Positions 10,825 through 21,264 of a stretch of DNA of 64,000 nucleotides are shown here, piece by piece (position 1 is the stretch's first letter; each line of letters starts with the position of its first letter). Source of the DNA: Mesostigma viride (taxonomy: Eukaryota; Streptophyta; Mesostigmatophyceae; Mesostigmatales; Mesostigmataceae); NCBI GenBank assembly GCA_009746045.1, contig RPFO01000104.1, positions 1,019,076 through 1,083,075 on the forward strand. Direction: 5' to 3'. A model generated the notes under the pieces. It was not told the DNA's origin. It did no database searches and saw only the letters and a program-made list of their open reading frames with translations. A program made the position numbers and the translations under genes.

Positions 10825-12054
10825 AACGGCACGTGCGATGGCGGCACTTGGGACACTTGGCCGTCTTGGCTCGCGCCGGTGCTGGGGCCACTGGTTTGGC
10901 GCCGGGCAGGATTGTCCCACCCGCCCGCGCCCCTTGCTGGGCCGCTGGGTGTGAGCTGTGCAAGGGATACCCCTCTGCAGGCTCCTCGTCCCCCGCCACG
11001 GACGCGGGGGCCGTCAACCATCCCCCCTGGCCGCCCCGGGGCTCTTCCCCAGTGCCTGGGCCTCCAGCCCCCGGCCACCCGGCTCCCCAGTACCCCGGGG
11101 GGGGAGCAGGCACCCAGTAACCGCCCCCTGGCACTGCTCCTTCCCCTGCCCCACTGGTGTACCCCCATGGAGGGGCTACCCCCGTGGCGTGCGGGCCACC
11201 AGCCCACAGTGGGGCTATCCCGGGGTGGGTTTGAGGGGTGTGCCCACCCGGCACTCGCAGTGCAGGGCCCAATGGGGGGTGCCCTCCTCCCTGCAAGCCG
11301 GCAGGGCCCCCCCCCACCCCCCCCGCACCCGTCAACCCCTGTCCACCCATGACGGCGCCCATGCGGGCCATCATGGCCGGGTCCATGGCCAACAGGTGGG
11401 CCCCCGCAGCCCCTCCCTTGCCACCGCTGCGCCCCCCCCCACAGTTGGGGCTGTGCCCCCTACCCCCTTTCCCCTGGCCCCTCCAGCCACAAGGGGGGTG
11501 CCTCCCACCACCTTCCCTCGCCCAGCAAATGGCGTGGCACCTCTGCCAACAGTCTCCCCACCCCCTGGGAGACCTGTGCCAATCTCCTGAGCCGATCCTA
11601 GGGCTTCTATGCTCATGTTGCCCATGGTTGCCGCAATTTTTGCCAAATCATTGGAAAAATTCGCAGCTTGAGGCGCCCCATCATTCTGCTCATGTCCAGA
11701 GGCCCCAGACATGTCCCCCAACATATCTTCGGCCTCCTCAGAGCCTACGAAGCCCTCCTCGGCCCCCATTTCGGCCAGGAACCCCTCTGGCAGTTTGTGC
11801 TCCAAGGAAAACGCGATATTCTTTCCCAGTTGTGCTGGCTCGCTGCTAGCTTCTATTTCATATCCCACACTCACCAAATACCGTCCTAATGAGTCTAAGG
11901 GACTTTTTGAAGAAGCTGCAAGTCTTGCCTTGTAGGCAGGACCGAGGGAACCCACTATCAAAGTGGCCAACGAAGTGCTATCCTTATTTGCTGCAAAATA
12001 AAGATTTCGTGCAGTTTGCGCGAAACCTCTCGGAATGGGCTCATTCGACCCCAT
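10154..12054 (-). pseudogene. ORF1 (gag-like) of copy A, one frameshift
   Basis: Presumed nucleic-acid-binding structural protein of the YR element. The N-terminal half (start MGSNEPIPRG) is acidic and glycine-rich. A frame change near 11380 leads to the C-terminal half (10154-11392), which has a Gly/Pro-rich linker, a cysteine cluster CPKCRHRTCRC and a serine/arginine run encoded by AGC/CGC repeats. A conserved C-terminal domain follows (NLCHALDVAVKELG, ELACMEYFARIVESLMVVE, then an Ala/Arg/Lys-rich tail). The same C-terminal domain is present in B, X and H. ORF1 ends in AAGTGA, where ORF2 overlaps in the -1 frame. Confidence 0.75.
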
Positions 12055-12146
12055 TTTTTGCTGCGGAATCACTTAGTATGACGTGGAAACTATCGAGCTT
12101 TAAAGAGCGCAAAAAGAACGAGTGATTTTGACCAAGAAACGGCAAA

Positions 12147-12622
12147 GAAAACTGATAAAGCATGCGCCGCCATGTCTTCCTCAATAAATTGGCTGCATTG
12201 CATTCGCACGGTGACGAATGCAAGTCCGGTACAGTACTGGCGCGGCGCCTAGGTGCCACTGAACAGTTGTACTACAAAGAACCCATTTGTACTGATTCTT
12301 TCGACATTGTACTATGTTCAGTCACTGTCTACTTCAAACCAAGTGGTCATACCACCTCCTAGGCAGGTTGTGCTACACCTGAACGAATCTTTACTAGCCT
12401 GAGCTAGTTTGAACTAGTTTGAAGTAGATTGTACTACCCTGTAGTACCAATGAAGTACTTTGAACTACATCCAAGTACTTGGAAGCAGTCCAGAGGTCAT
12501 TTGCAGGGACTTTCACCCTTTCCAGGAGCATTTCTTGCAGATCAGCCATGAGGCAGCGGCACCGACTCGCACTCCGCTCCCCTCAGTCGCAAATCAGGGA
12601 ATCCAGATCGTAAGATCAACCA
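12147..12622 (-). repeat. A1 terminal module of copy A
   Basis: Left end of the element on the minus strand, starting TGGTTGATCTTACGATC at 12622 and ending TATCAGTTTTC. It holds an array of short imperfect repeats (GAACTAGTTT/GTAGTAC type) and a GC-rich block around GGCGCCGCGCCAG. Probably the promoter and recombination end of the element (inference). The outer flank here reads GTGCAGGC before TGGTTG, not GGA. Confidence 0.85.
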
Positions 12623-12631
12623 GCCTGCACC

Positions 12632-13825
12632 ATGGCCGATAGCGGGCATCGAGATGCAGCGGGGCTCTGTGCGCGGCATGTTGGTTGGACATGGCCTGCA
12701 ACTCCAGCACAATCAAAGCGGGCAGCCACATGGTTTGCACAATTCCAAGCAGAATTGCAGGACTTTATTCTTGGCAATTGTGCAGCAAAGCCTTGCATCC
12801 TTTCGGCAAATGATTTCCCACACAGCGGCTCAGTTGAAATCATCCACTCTGCAACGCCTGTGATGGCTGAGCGCTCGCGGGAGCTCCGGCCTCGGGCTGC
12901 ATCGGCCTCAGATGGAGTTGCCTTGATGGAGGTGACAAACACCTACCAAGAACGGGGAGCAAAGCCAACCAAGAAAGCAGATCCCCCGCCTGTGAAGCGG
13001 CCACGCAAGCAAGAGTGCGACCGCACACCGTCGCGACCACCGCTGCATGCCACAACCACCACTGCCACAGCAGCAAGATGTATCTTCAAAGCTACTGCAG
13101 CAAGTTGTGGACATGATGCAAAAACAGGCAGCGGACCATCAACAGCAACTGCAGCAGATGCATGCAACAGCAGATGCATCAGCTTGCATCAGCAAGAACA
13201 ACGCAGATGGAACCAACACAAGCGCTGCCTGCATCAGCACCATCAGCACCAATGCCACCAGCATCCGTACCACTGGCACCGACCGCACCGCCCGCAGCGG
13301 CGCCACCGGGTTGGCAGGTGACATCAACAGGGTGGCAGCAGGCACCAGCACCGCCGGCACCGCCTGCAGCGGCGCCACCCGGTTGCATGGCAGGTGACAT
13401 CAACAGGGTGGCAGCAGGTACCACCACCGCCGGCACCGACTGCACCGCCCGCAGCGGCGCCACCGGGTTGGCAGCTGACATCTTAACAGGGTGGCAGCAG
13501 GCACCAGCACCGCCGGCACCGACCGCACTGCCCGCAGTGCATGGCGCCACCGGGTTCGCAGGTGACATCAACAGGGTGGCAGCAGGCACCAGCACCGCCG
13601 GCACCGACCGCACCGCCCGCAGCGGCGCCACCGGGTTGGCAGCTGACATCAACAGGGTGGCAGCAGGCACTAGCCCCACCGGCACCAACCGGGCCACCTG
13701 GTTGGCAGTGGACAGCTAGTGCGGGATGGCAGCAGGTTCCAACGCCGCCGGCACCGACTGCGCCACCAGGTTGGCAGCTAACATCCGCTGGGTGGCAATG
13801 GATGTCAGGAAGGGCGGCGTGGTAG
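12632..13825 (+). pseudogene. Pro/Gln-rich tandem-repeat protein, unknown function, frameshifted
   Basis: I do not recognise this gene. The first frame starts MADSGHRDAAGLCARHVGW ten bases from the edge of copy A and runs about 140 codons to a basic stretch (KKADPPPVKRPRKQE, possible nuclear signal). Near 13050 the sense moves to another frame with a Gln-rich probable coiled coil (LLQQVVDMMQKQAADHQQQL). From about 13285 six to seven imperfect 75-87-bp repeats encode units like PAPPAPTAPPAAAPPGWQ and TSTGWQQ, in shifting frames. Unit-length variation explains some of the shifts. It may be an ORF of an unrecognised transposon or a host gene. Confidence 0.4.
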
Positions 13826-14590
13826 TATGGACCCCCTATATAGGCACTGGCACCATCAATTCAGTGTGAATTAGGCAGCACATCAGCCCAGCATGCCGCA
13901 ATTCCGTATTTCCACCCATCACTGATGGCCTACGCCATTCAAGGAACCAGGCATCAGTCAAGTTTATAACTACCCTTGGCGTGCACTACGCAAGCTAGCG
14001 ATGATTGCCTTTGTGATGACAATGTGATGCCTTATAACGACTTGGAATAACATGTAGATCATGATAATTGTGTTAACCCAAGGGGGAGGGGATATGCCTA
14101 AAGGGCACTTTTCTGGAAACCATACCTACGCATGAGATAAAAATTCAGTGATGATTGGGGACCATAAATATGATTAAAAAAAAATTTTCCAGCCACTTGG
14201 GGGGGGTACTAGCCCCCACCATACACCGGTAACGCGCTAAAAATAGAAAAAGACGCTATTTTAGTCACATTTTTCCTAGGACAATGGGCAAACATATTGG
14301 GACCAAATCATATATTCCCATATAGTTCCCTGACTTTTGAGAAAGTCTGCCTAATTTTGAGCACAAAATAATGATGTTTAGACACATTGATGGATTTCCC
14401 CGCAAAAAGGGTACTTTTTTAACAAAAAAAAAATCAAATCATAAACACATGCAATAGTGCCAAATCATATATTCCCAAATATAACATGTTGGGAGACATG
14501 CAGCCCCAAACTTTCAGGTCATTCTGACAAGCGCAGCCCTATTTGATGGATATTCCTAGATCGCCACCTGACAGCGCCAGACACTAGCAA
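13826..14590. other. Non-coding, includes left copy of a diverged direct repeat
   Basis: No gene seen. From about 14130 to 14580 the sequence is AT-rich and lines up, in the same orientation, with 26650-27140. Shared landmarks in order: GGGGACCATAAA, a G-run followed by TACTA and CCCCC, CCATACACCGG, AAAAATAGAAAAA, ACGCT, CCCATATA, and a GCCACCTG near the end. Confidence 0.5.
14130..14580 (+). repeat. Left flanking direct repeat around the Mutator-like gene
   Basis: About 450 bp, diverged, aligning by eye with 26650-27140 in the same orientation. They flank the transposase gene on both sides but are not inverted, so they are not TIRs in the usual sense. Confidence 0.45.
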
Positions 14591-14595
14591 AATGC

Positions 14596-15558
14596 TCATT
14601 CATTATCACTATAGGCGCCCCCAGGCTCGCAGTCTTGGCAGTACCACTCCCCCTTTCGCACAGTTTCGAGGGTGAGACCCGTGCACAGCATGTGTACCCC
14701 CTGCACGCAATCGGTGCCACCACAGATGAGAGAGGGGTTGTGAGTTGTGTGTGTGGGGACACCGCAGAACATGCACAGTCTAGCATCAACATCCATGTCA
14801 TCCCCATCCTCATCCCCTGCCCCCCCTTCCTCATAGTGCACCCCCTTGCTGTATTTGCAGCGGACCTCCTGCTTGCCCTCCTTCCAGTGCCTTTTCATAT
14901 TCTCTAACTTCCTTTTCATCTTGCGCCGCTTCCAGCCATGCTGCCCCTTGAGCTGCTGCTGCCACTCCCTCTTGGTGATGATGGTCCCCAGCTGCGCCTC
15001 GACAGCGGGGGTCACTGTCACACCCAGCTCCTCTGCATCCTCTAGCCACCAGTGTTCACCGTGCTGCACGTGCAGTATGCCCACGGCGCATGCACCTGGG
15101 TACAGCCCTGCCCCAAACCCGCCCTTCCCACCGGGGACAGCCCTGATCTGCTGGGAGTGCAGGAACTCATTCCTGTTGCTGCTGGCATCGTGGGTGCAGG
15201 GCGCCTCCAGAATGTCCCTCGTGGTGTACTTGGCCCAGACAGCCTTGACCAGCCCCAGCACATCCACGGTCACCCCCTGCGGCGTGCTCGCTGCGACGTG
15301 CAGCCACGTGGTCCCACCCCACCCGGGCGTTGTGTCCCCCACCACAGAGCCACACCACTGCTGCTCAACATGCGGCTGGCTTGGATCCGCTTGCCGCACA
15401 TAGTTAGGCCACTGCTCACACTTGTCGTGCTCGTTAAAGTACTGCAGCAGTGCGTTGCCTAGTGCCCCCTTGAGGTGGACTGCCCCCATGTGCCCGTTGG
15501 CATGGATGCATGTGCGGAAGGAATAACACATGGAGTTCACTGTGGGGTCATCTAGCAC
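14596..15558 (-). CDS. Mutator-like transposase, C-terminal part with PHD finger
   Basis: C-terminal 320 codons of a DDE transposase of the 'Mutator-like transposase domain' family (the PF20700-type family, from memory). Seen: a helical region TVNSMCYSFRTCIHANGHMGAVHLKGAL, the motif SSNRNEFLHSQQ, which supplies the expected catalytic glutamate (NE.LH), a basic helix (KREWQQQLKGQHGWKRRKMKRK), an acidic stretch, and a PHD finger CMFCGV...CGGTDCVQGVHMLC...WYCQDC (C4HC3). PHD fingers bind histone H3 tails, so the protein may direct insertion to marked chromatin; that is inference. Ends YSDNE then stop. Confidence 0.7.
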   Translation of the reverse strand: MLDDPTVNSMCYSFRTCIHANGHMGAVHLKGALGNALLQYFNEHDKCEQWPNYVRQADPSQPHVEQQWCGSVVGDTTPGWGGTTWLHVAASTPQGVTVDVLGLVKAVWAKYTTRDILEAPCTHDASSNRNEFLHSQQIRAVPGGKGGFGAGLYPGACAVGILHVQHGEHWWLEDAEELGVTVTPAVEAQLGTIITKREWQQQLKGQHGWKRRKMKRKLENMKRHWKEGKQEVRCKYSKGVHYEEGGAGDEDGDDMDVDARLCMFCGVPTHTTHNPSLICGGTDCVQGVHMLCTGLTLETVRKGEWYCQDCEPGGAYSDNE

Positions 15559-16676
15559 CCCCCTGAGCTTGCCCAGGTACGTGCTCCTTCTTGAGCTTGG
15601 TCAGTGCACAAACAACCCCCCAAGTGATTGATGTCTTCCTTCTTCTCGGGGATGAGGCCTGCCTCTGCGAGGAAGTTGTCCTCTTTGACCCGTGCAAACC
15701 AGGTGGTGTCACCATCGCTAACCACCTCAGCGGCGTACAAGCGTTGGGCCATTGGCTTTGGCAGCACCTCCTTCTCCCCTCATGCCCCCTCCTCCCCTGC
15801 TGCCCCCTCCTCCCCTGCTGCCCCCTCCTCCCCGTGCACCACCTGCCCCGTGCTGATGCCCGCAACCGTGGATGCCAGGTCACGCAGCAAGAAGACATCC
15901 CCCTCCCCTTCCATGGTTCTACTACTGCCTGTGTGGTTGAGATAGCACGCATGGGGCCTGGGCTCCTTGCCTGCCTTGCTAGCCACCTCGCACGCCTGAC
16001 ACCACTTGCCAGAGACATGGTGCCCCACGCACAGCCCAGTGCCATCGTGAATTATCGACTGCTGCCCAAACGGGGATGCGAAACCCCGGTTGGGCCATGA
16101 CCCATCCAGCGTCAGGCGGCAGCCCTGCCTCCCCTCCCCATCTACCCCAAAGCGCTTGTGCTCCTGCTCCCATGCCCGCACCGTCTCCCTATTCTCCATT
16201 AGCTGAATAAGCTGATGGTGCAGGTGCTCCTTGACAATAGACGTGGCAGCTGCGACATCCTTACGCCACGTGCTGTGCCTAGTGGTGCACCTCAGCCCTA
16301 GGAGCGTGGCTAGCCGCACAAGCACGGGCTGGCTGATACCAATTAACAACACCCCAGCCACTGCCATGAGGCTGTTGAGCATGTTGCGATCCACACCTGG
16401 CCGCAGGTCCGAGTTAGGGGAGAGTATGTCTTTGGTACACCACCATGGCCCGCCATCCACCCCCGTGCAGCTGCTATTAGTGCACCACAGCACCACAGAA
16501 GATGGGCTGCCACGATCAGACCTCGAATGCATCTCAGGTTCTCCTATCTTGACAGTGCACATCTTGCATGACGGGCATGCCATGGCACCAACAATGGCCT
16601 CAAGATTGTGTGCATCTACCAGCAAACGAGGCAGCTCAAACGGCATGCCACGAGTATAGGGGCAGGCGCAGTCTGA
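15552..16676 (-). pseudogene. Mutator-like transposase, zinc ribbon and catalytic core, frameshifted
   Basis: Continues the transposase upstream. The long frame (15780-16646, with in-frame extension to about 16676) has a zinc-ribbon-like start (ACPSCKMC, CTNSSCTG) and a helical region. The first catalytic Asp is in LTLDGSWPNRGFASPFG, followed by the family pattern CQACEVASKAG, CYLNHTGSSRTMEGEG. A GEEGA tandem run encoded by a 15-bp repeat (15782-15832) ends the frame. The next frame holds VSDGDTTWFARVKE (second Asp) and KKEDINHLGG. Shifts near 15775 and 15570 separate these from the C-terminal ORF. The DG.W..RG and GSS..ME patterns are what identify the family. Confidence 0.65.
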
Positions 16677-16855
16677 CGCGAGGCATGTACCTTGATGTGA
16701 TTTCCTCGCGAGTCAATCTTCTTCGGCGATGGCCCATATACAGCTCCGGTGCCTTTCTCTTGCGCCCAGTGCTTGACGGAGTTGAATGCGCACCACCCTC
16801 GCTGCCAGGGGTCGATCCAGTTGCTGGTGTTGCTGGGCTGCTTGTAATTGATGCC
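16636..16855 (-). CDS. Mutator-like transposase, basic linker segment
   Basis: Low-complexity Ser/Thr/Pro-rich and then Lys/Arg-rich segment (TGRKRKAPELYMGHRRRRLTR) that joins in frame to the start segment at 26273-26468 once Ty3-B and one copy of ATGCC are removed. The junction codons read K-S-K-A-S-I-T-S. Between this frame and the zinc-ribbon frame there is either a small intron or an indel; a GT follows CATCAAG near 16698, but I cannot prove splicing. Confidence 0.55.
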
Positions 16856-17558
16856 TGTAACAACCAAATGTTACATCCAAAGTTTTCCTACTGTTGAATC
16901 TTATTATGAGTTCTTTAGGACAATTATTTGAGAAGTTAGGAGGCTTCGACGTCTGATAGATATTGGGCCTGTTGAGATCTGTCGAATCTATTGTTCTACC
17001 CTCATTGGTCGTGGCCTGATCCACGTAGGGTACTTTGCATGGTGTTGTTTAGTCAGTCAAAGATTCTCTGCAGTACCGTTGTACCTGGTGGATTTGGTTC
17101 CAGGTCCTTGAGATTTCGTATGTACTGGCTTTGTGTTGTGTGGAGGATTCGGAGGCTAAGATCTTATCTTGAGTGATCCTCACTTTTGATTGGTCCTTCC
17201 GGGTTAGGGTTGGATGGATGCTGCGTGCACGATGACTTTTATCCTGTTTGGGGCGGCCGTGCATGTGTGCGTACGTGAGAGCTAAAGCTATGGTGTAATT
17301 CAAGGGTTTCCTTGTTTCATCAATCAAACAACCCTTGCCAAAAGTCAACTATAACTTCAACAGATAGTCGACTTGGATATAACTTGTCTGTTGTGTCTAA
17401 CAAGGGTGGGGACTCATTCCCTTAACTGTTGAAGATCCATCTTCATTGCTTCTCTGGACGTGAAGTTATCTGTCGCGACTCCAACCCAGGTATAAAGATC
17501 TTTTCACGCTAATGTTGATACTGAGGCTGTTGCAAACACAACATTTTTAGTCGTTACA
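16856..17558 (+). repeat. Ty3-B 5' LTR
   Basis: 703 bp, TGTAACAACC at the start and TCGTTACA at the end, the same length as the 3' copy. It should hold the promoter and poly(A) signals; I did not find a clear TATA box. Confidence 0.95.
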
Positions 17559-17572
17559 TTGGTATCGGAGGT
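17559..17572 (+). promoter_or_regulatory. Ty3-B primer-binding site
   Basis: TTGGTATCGGAGGT follows the LTR end directly. TGGTATC-GAG resembles the complement of the initiator-Met tRNA 3' end used by many plant and algal LTR elements, with one or two differences. Confidence 0.6.
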
Positions 17573-17777
17573 TTCTACCTAGGTGTTGGTTGTCTTGACA
17601 GTATTAGTTCACGATTAACAATGGAATTCTTGCCAGACCCAGAGAGGGTACGTTATGCTGTGTATTCGGACAGTTCTTAAGAGTGTGACTCATCCTTATG
17701 TGACAGTCTTGCTCTGAGAACTGCCTTGAGCCCATAAGTCTCTAACGTTCCCCAGTCCGGCATGCGCGACCCATGGA

Positions 17778-19565
17778 GTGATGAGTAACCCGGAGACACA
17801 ACCACCGTTATCAAGTAAGAGAGTTGAAGATGCAACCACATCTTTAGCAGCTCAACGGACGACCGGTGATGAAAGGGTTTCATCATCTACTCCCAGACGT
17901 CAACTATTTGGAGATACCACCTTAATGTCTGCTTCCCGCAGATATTCGCTGTCGGTCGGCCCAAAGTTCTCCATCTTGCCCCTCGGTGTGCAACCAGGCG
18001 AGCCCTCCCTGCGTGGCATTGGTAGAGGTGTACCACGGTTCTCCAACGTGGGGACACGCGTTCGCCAGCACCCGAATACGGTTCGGCTATTCGTTTTGGC
18101 TACAACACGGTGCCGGGGCGAGACGGCACTCGGCTAGCGGCTGACGAGCTGACAGCGGAGAAAATTCGATTACAACATGAACGTGAGGAAGCTGCGAGAG
18201 CTAGAAGTGTGGCGGAAGCGCTGGAGAAGAGTGTGGGTAGGACTATTGCGCGTGTGCAGCAACTTGAGTCGCAAGGGCAGGCGGGCGATGGAGAGTCTGT
18301 TTTCGTGGATCAACCGTCTCCAACACTGGGTATACGAGGGTATATGCGGTTGACGCTCCTTTTGTTGATGAAGGGACAGATGCACAGGGGCATGAGCCTC
18401 CACGGCTCTCGGTGGCTGCGACATTGTCGGAGAATCAGAATGCACCACACGCCCCAGTGATGGAGCTCACGTCTTTGTATCCTCGTACTGTTCCTTTTCC
18501 TAAGGTGGAGTCGGTAGACAAGCTATCGCTGACCAACCTTACCCATCGCAGCTTCGACCATTTCTCCACCAAGTTTCAGGATGTCTTCGCTATCCACTTC
18601 GCCAACTATGGGCCCAAGGCAGAGGAACGTCTCACGATGGACATCCAGAAGAGAATGGTTAGGCAGCGGATGAGCGACAGTGCCAGCGACCGTTTTGATG
18701 AGTTTTTGCGTTCTGTGGCTGGACGTGCGTGTACCGACCTCCCCTCTCTCCTATTGGGCTTTCGCCGGTTTCTGTTACCCCAGGATCAGCTTCGCATGGA
18801 TCGGGACGCACTGGCTAACTGTACGCAGGCTGGTTTGACGCTGCCACAGTTCGTGGAGCAATTCACCAACCTTAGAGCCAAGATTCCCAATGCTCTGACG
18901 CAGAGGCGCTTCACAGACTACTGCATGGCATGGCTCCACACGTGCGACTGGATGTGGACAAGCACTTCTCCCAGTTCGACTACGTGGATTGGCAATGGGA
19001 CAAGGTGTTGTCTTATGTGCTTACCCTTTGTCGTGTGCCTGCTTTTTCTGTCAAGTGGGAACCTGTGGCCACGCCAGTGCCACCCATCAAGAAGTCCCTG
19101 AACCAGCTGGATGACCTCCTGGGGGAACTCAATGCATTGGATCCCACCCAGGGTAACTGTTTTATCTGCAACCAGCCAGGTCACTTTGCACGGGACTGCC
19201 CTAGACGGGACCAGTTTCCCCCTGCCACGAGAGGACCTTTTGGCGCCCTGCCATCTCCCAGGCCACCCAACCTTCCTCCTGGCGTTCCTGCTGGCGATCA
19301 CCGGATGCAGCCAGGGTTCCAGCCCAACTTCCAGCCCTCTGGGAGGTTCCAGTCCCGCGCTAGGCCCTTCAGCAGACAGGATAAGCGTAGGATGGTGAAC
19401 GCTCTCATGCAGCTGCTGGCAGATGAGGAGGATGGGGGGACGAGGATGAGCCTCCAGCACCACCTGAGCAGCTTCCACCATCGGGCAGTGGAGCATCCCC
19501 AGACCCACCTGAGTCAAAAAACTAGTTGGGTCCCCAGGTCATCCTTCTGTCATGGCCAGGTCTGA
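17778..19565 (+). pseudogene. Ty3-B gag, frameshifted, with CCHC zinc knuckle
   Basis: Gag in at least three frames: 17778-18137 (MMSNPETQPPLSSKR, disordered), 18412-19101 (capsid-like, ending in the overlap) and 18930-19565 (C-terminal, with the knuckle CFICNQPGHFARDC and a Pro/Gly/Arg-rich tail). The capsid part shows RSFDHFSTKFQDVFAIHF, MSDSASDRFDEFLRSV and a helical stretch before the knuckle. A separate short frame at 17621 (MEFLPDPERVRYAVYSDSS) stops almost at once and may be the original gag start. Unlike Ty3-A no hybrid-binding domain precedes it. Confidence 0.75.
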
Positions 19566-20487
19566 CCTGCCTGCTGTTGACGTTAGGCCAGTGAACACTG
19601 TGGGTGCTTCTGACCCTGCTGTCCCTGTGGGTCCTCCTGTACCAGGTCACTTACTCAAGTTTCAGGCTAGGCTCCTCAACGTGCCAGTCCCCTTGGCTCA
19701 GCCAGCTTGCTTGTTTATGATTGATTCTGGTGCTGGCAGTAATTATATTGCTGCATCCTTGGTGCAGGAGCTGAAGTTGCCTGTGTTGGCCCACCCCACA
19801 CCTGTCATGGTGCAGTATTCTGATGGCAGGAGAAGCTGCTCACCTGGCTATGTGCAGCTCATCTTCCAAGTTTGTTCATCCCAGACTTTGGAAGTGACAG
19901 CAGATGTCATTCCCCTCACGGCAGCAGATGTGATTTTGGGGATCCCATGGTTGTCTGACACCAATCCTGCTATTTCTTGGCCTGACAGGGTGGTCCAGTT
20001 CAAGGATGGGACAGTGTGGGATGCTACCTGTGTGTTGCCAGGGGGGAGAAGAACAGCCACTGAGTGCTGTTCCACACAGACAGCTGTCAATGATGGCAAG
20101 GGAGGGGAAGCAGGTGCGAAAGGGGTGGATCAAGAGCCGACTTTGGAGGAGAAACGGGCTGCCCTACTGAAGCATGTGTGGTCTGCCAAGCATACTCTGT
20201 CTTATTTGGCCACCTATCCAGTGGAACACATCTTTTTCCTGCATTTGGTGCCTAATGAACCTGAGTCTGCTAGTGGTCATTCTGTCAATGCTGTCAGTTC
20301 TACTGTCACCACTGAGCAACAACAGCAGCATGATGCCTTGTTGGACAGGTATGGAGCCATCTTTGAGGACAAGATGCCCCAGTATCCTCCTGAGGGACCC
20401 ATCACACATGTCATCAAGTTGGTAGAGGGTGCTCGTCCTCCTTTGTGCCTATGTACAGGATGGGCCCTGCAGAGATGGCAGAGCTGA
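19552..20487 (+). CDS. Ty3-B protease and pol N-terminus
   Basis: Retropepsin with active site CLFMIDSGAGSNYIAASLVQEL and second half TAADVILGIPWLSDTNPAISW. After the protease comes a linker (EEKRAALLKHVWSAKHTLSYL) and the upstream RT lead-in HDALLDRYGAIFEDKMPQYPP...HVIKLVEGARPP. The frame is lost at about 20440, just before PMYRMGPAEMAELK in the RT frame. The ORF overlaps the end of gag by 14 bases. Confidence 0.85.
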   Translation: MARSDLPAVDVRPVNTVGASDPAVPVGPPVPGHLLKFQARLLNVPVPLAQPACLFMIDSGAGSNYIAASLVQELKLPVLAHPTPVMVQYSDGRRSCSPGYVQLIFQVCSSQTLEVTADVIPLTAADVILGIPWLSDTNPAISWPDRVVQFKDGTVWDATCVLPGGRRTATECCSTQTAVNDGKGGEAGAKGVDQEPTLEEKRAALLKHVWSAKHTLSYLATYPVEHIFFLHLVPNEPESASGHSVNAVSSTVTTEQQQQHDALLDRYGAIFEDKMPQYPPEGPITHVIKLVEGARPPLCLCTGWALQRWQS

Positions 20488-21263
20488 AGACCATACTTAT
20501 TGGCCTGTTGGAGGCTGGTCTGATCCTCCCAGCTAACAGTCCTTTCAGTTCTGGGTGTTTGCTTGTACCCAAGCATGATGGGGGGTGGAGGTTGTGCATT
20601 GACCTGAGGGGACTGAACAAGGTGACTGTCAAGTCCAGGTACCCTCTGCCCAGAATTGATGAGTTGCTGGAGAGGACTGCAGGAGCTGCCTTCTTTACCA
20701 AGTTTGACCTCAGGCATGCTTTCTGGCAGATCAGGGTGGCTACTGAGGACATCCCCAAGACGGCCTTTTCTACCCCATGGGGACAGTTCCAGTGGACAGT
20801 AATGCCCATGGGTGCCTCTAACAGTCCTGCCACTATGCAGATGTTTGTCAATGCCATCTTTGGCCACCTGACTGGAAATGCCCTGCCCCAGATCTCACCT
20901 GACCTTCGCAACCCCAGGTTCAAGGACATTGCCCACTTGTGTGACACTACCAGGGTGGTCTTCAGGACTTGTGTGGTCGTCTACCTGGACGACATTCTGG
21001 TACACTCTCGTACCTTCAGGGAGCACCTGGAGAACGTGGAGGAGGTCCTTAAGGTGATCCATCAGTATCATCTGTCGGTGAAGAGGTCCAAGGTGGAGTG
21101 GGGCCAAGAGGTGAAGTTTCTGGGCTACCAGCTGAGCGCTGCAGGTATGACTCCTGAGGCCAGCAAGGTCTCTGCTGTTTTGGAGTGGCCTGTGTTGAAG
21201 TCAGCTCAGGATGTCAGATCCTTTCTGGGCCTGGTGGGCTGGTACCGACGGTTCATTCCCTGA
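20445..21263 (+). CDS. Ty3-B reverse transcriptase
   Basis: Ty3/gypsy RT. Motifs: AGLILPANSPFSSGCLLVPK, WRLCIDLRGLNKVTVKSRYP, FTKFDLRHAFWQIRVATED (Asp), TAFSTPWGQFQW, MGASNSPATMQ and VVYLDDILVHS, then FLGYQLSAAG and RSFLGLVGWYRRFIP. Between the NAIFGHL helix and YLDD is an extra stretch (TGNALPQISPDLRNPRF and on to VFRTCV) matching the position and part of the sequence of the insertion in Ty3-A. It ends in a premature stop at a one-base frame change. Confidence 0.9.
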   Translation: MPMYRMGPAEMAELKTILIGLLEAGLILPANSPFSSGCLLVPKHDGGWRLCIDLRGLNKVTVKSRYPLPRIDELLERTAGAAFFTKFDLRHAFWQIRVATEDIPKTAFSTPWGQFQWTVMPMGASNSPATMQMFVNAIFGHLTGNALPQISPDLRNPRFKDIAHLCDTTRVVFRTCVVVYLDDILVHSRTFREHLENVEEVLKVIHQYHLSVKRSKVEWGQEVKFLGYQLSAAGMTPEASKVSAVLEWPVLKSAQDVRSFLGLVGWYRRFIP

Positions 21264-21264
21264 C

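Larger units (their letters stand above)
8417..12622 (-). mobile_element. YR retrotransposon copy 'A' (PAT/Kangaroo-like), internally deleted
   Basis: Minus-strand order: A1 module (12622 to 12147), ORF1 (12054 to 10154), ORF2 RT fragment (about 10146 to 9020), then a deletion joining RT directly to the B1 module (junction near 9018), then A2 (8908-8431) and a GT-rich spacer. B2 is missing. RNase H, the 2A motif and the recombinase are gone, so it could move only with help. ORF1 and RT are nearly identical to copy B, so it is a recent member of the same subfamily. Confidence 0.85.
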
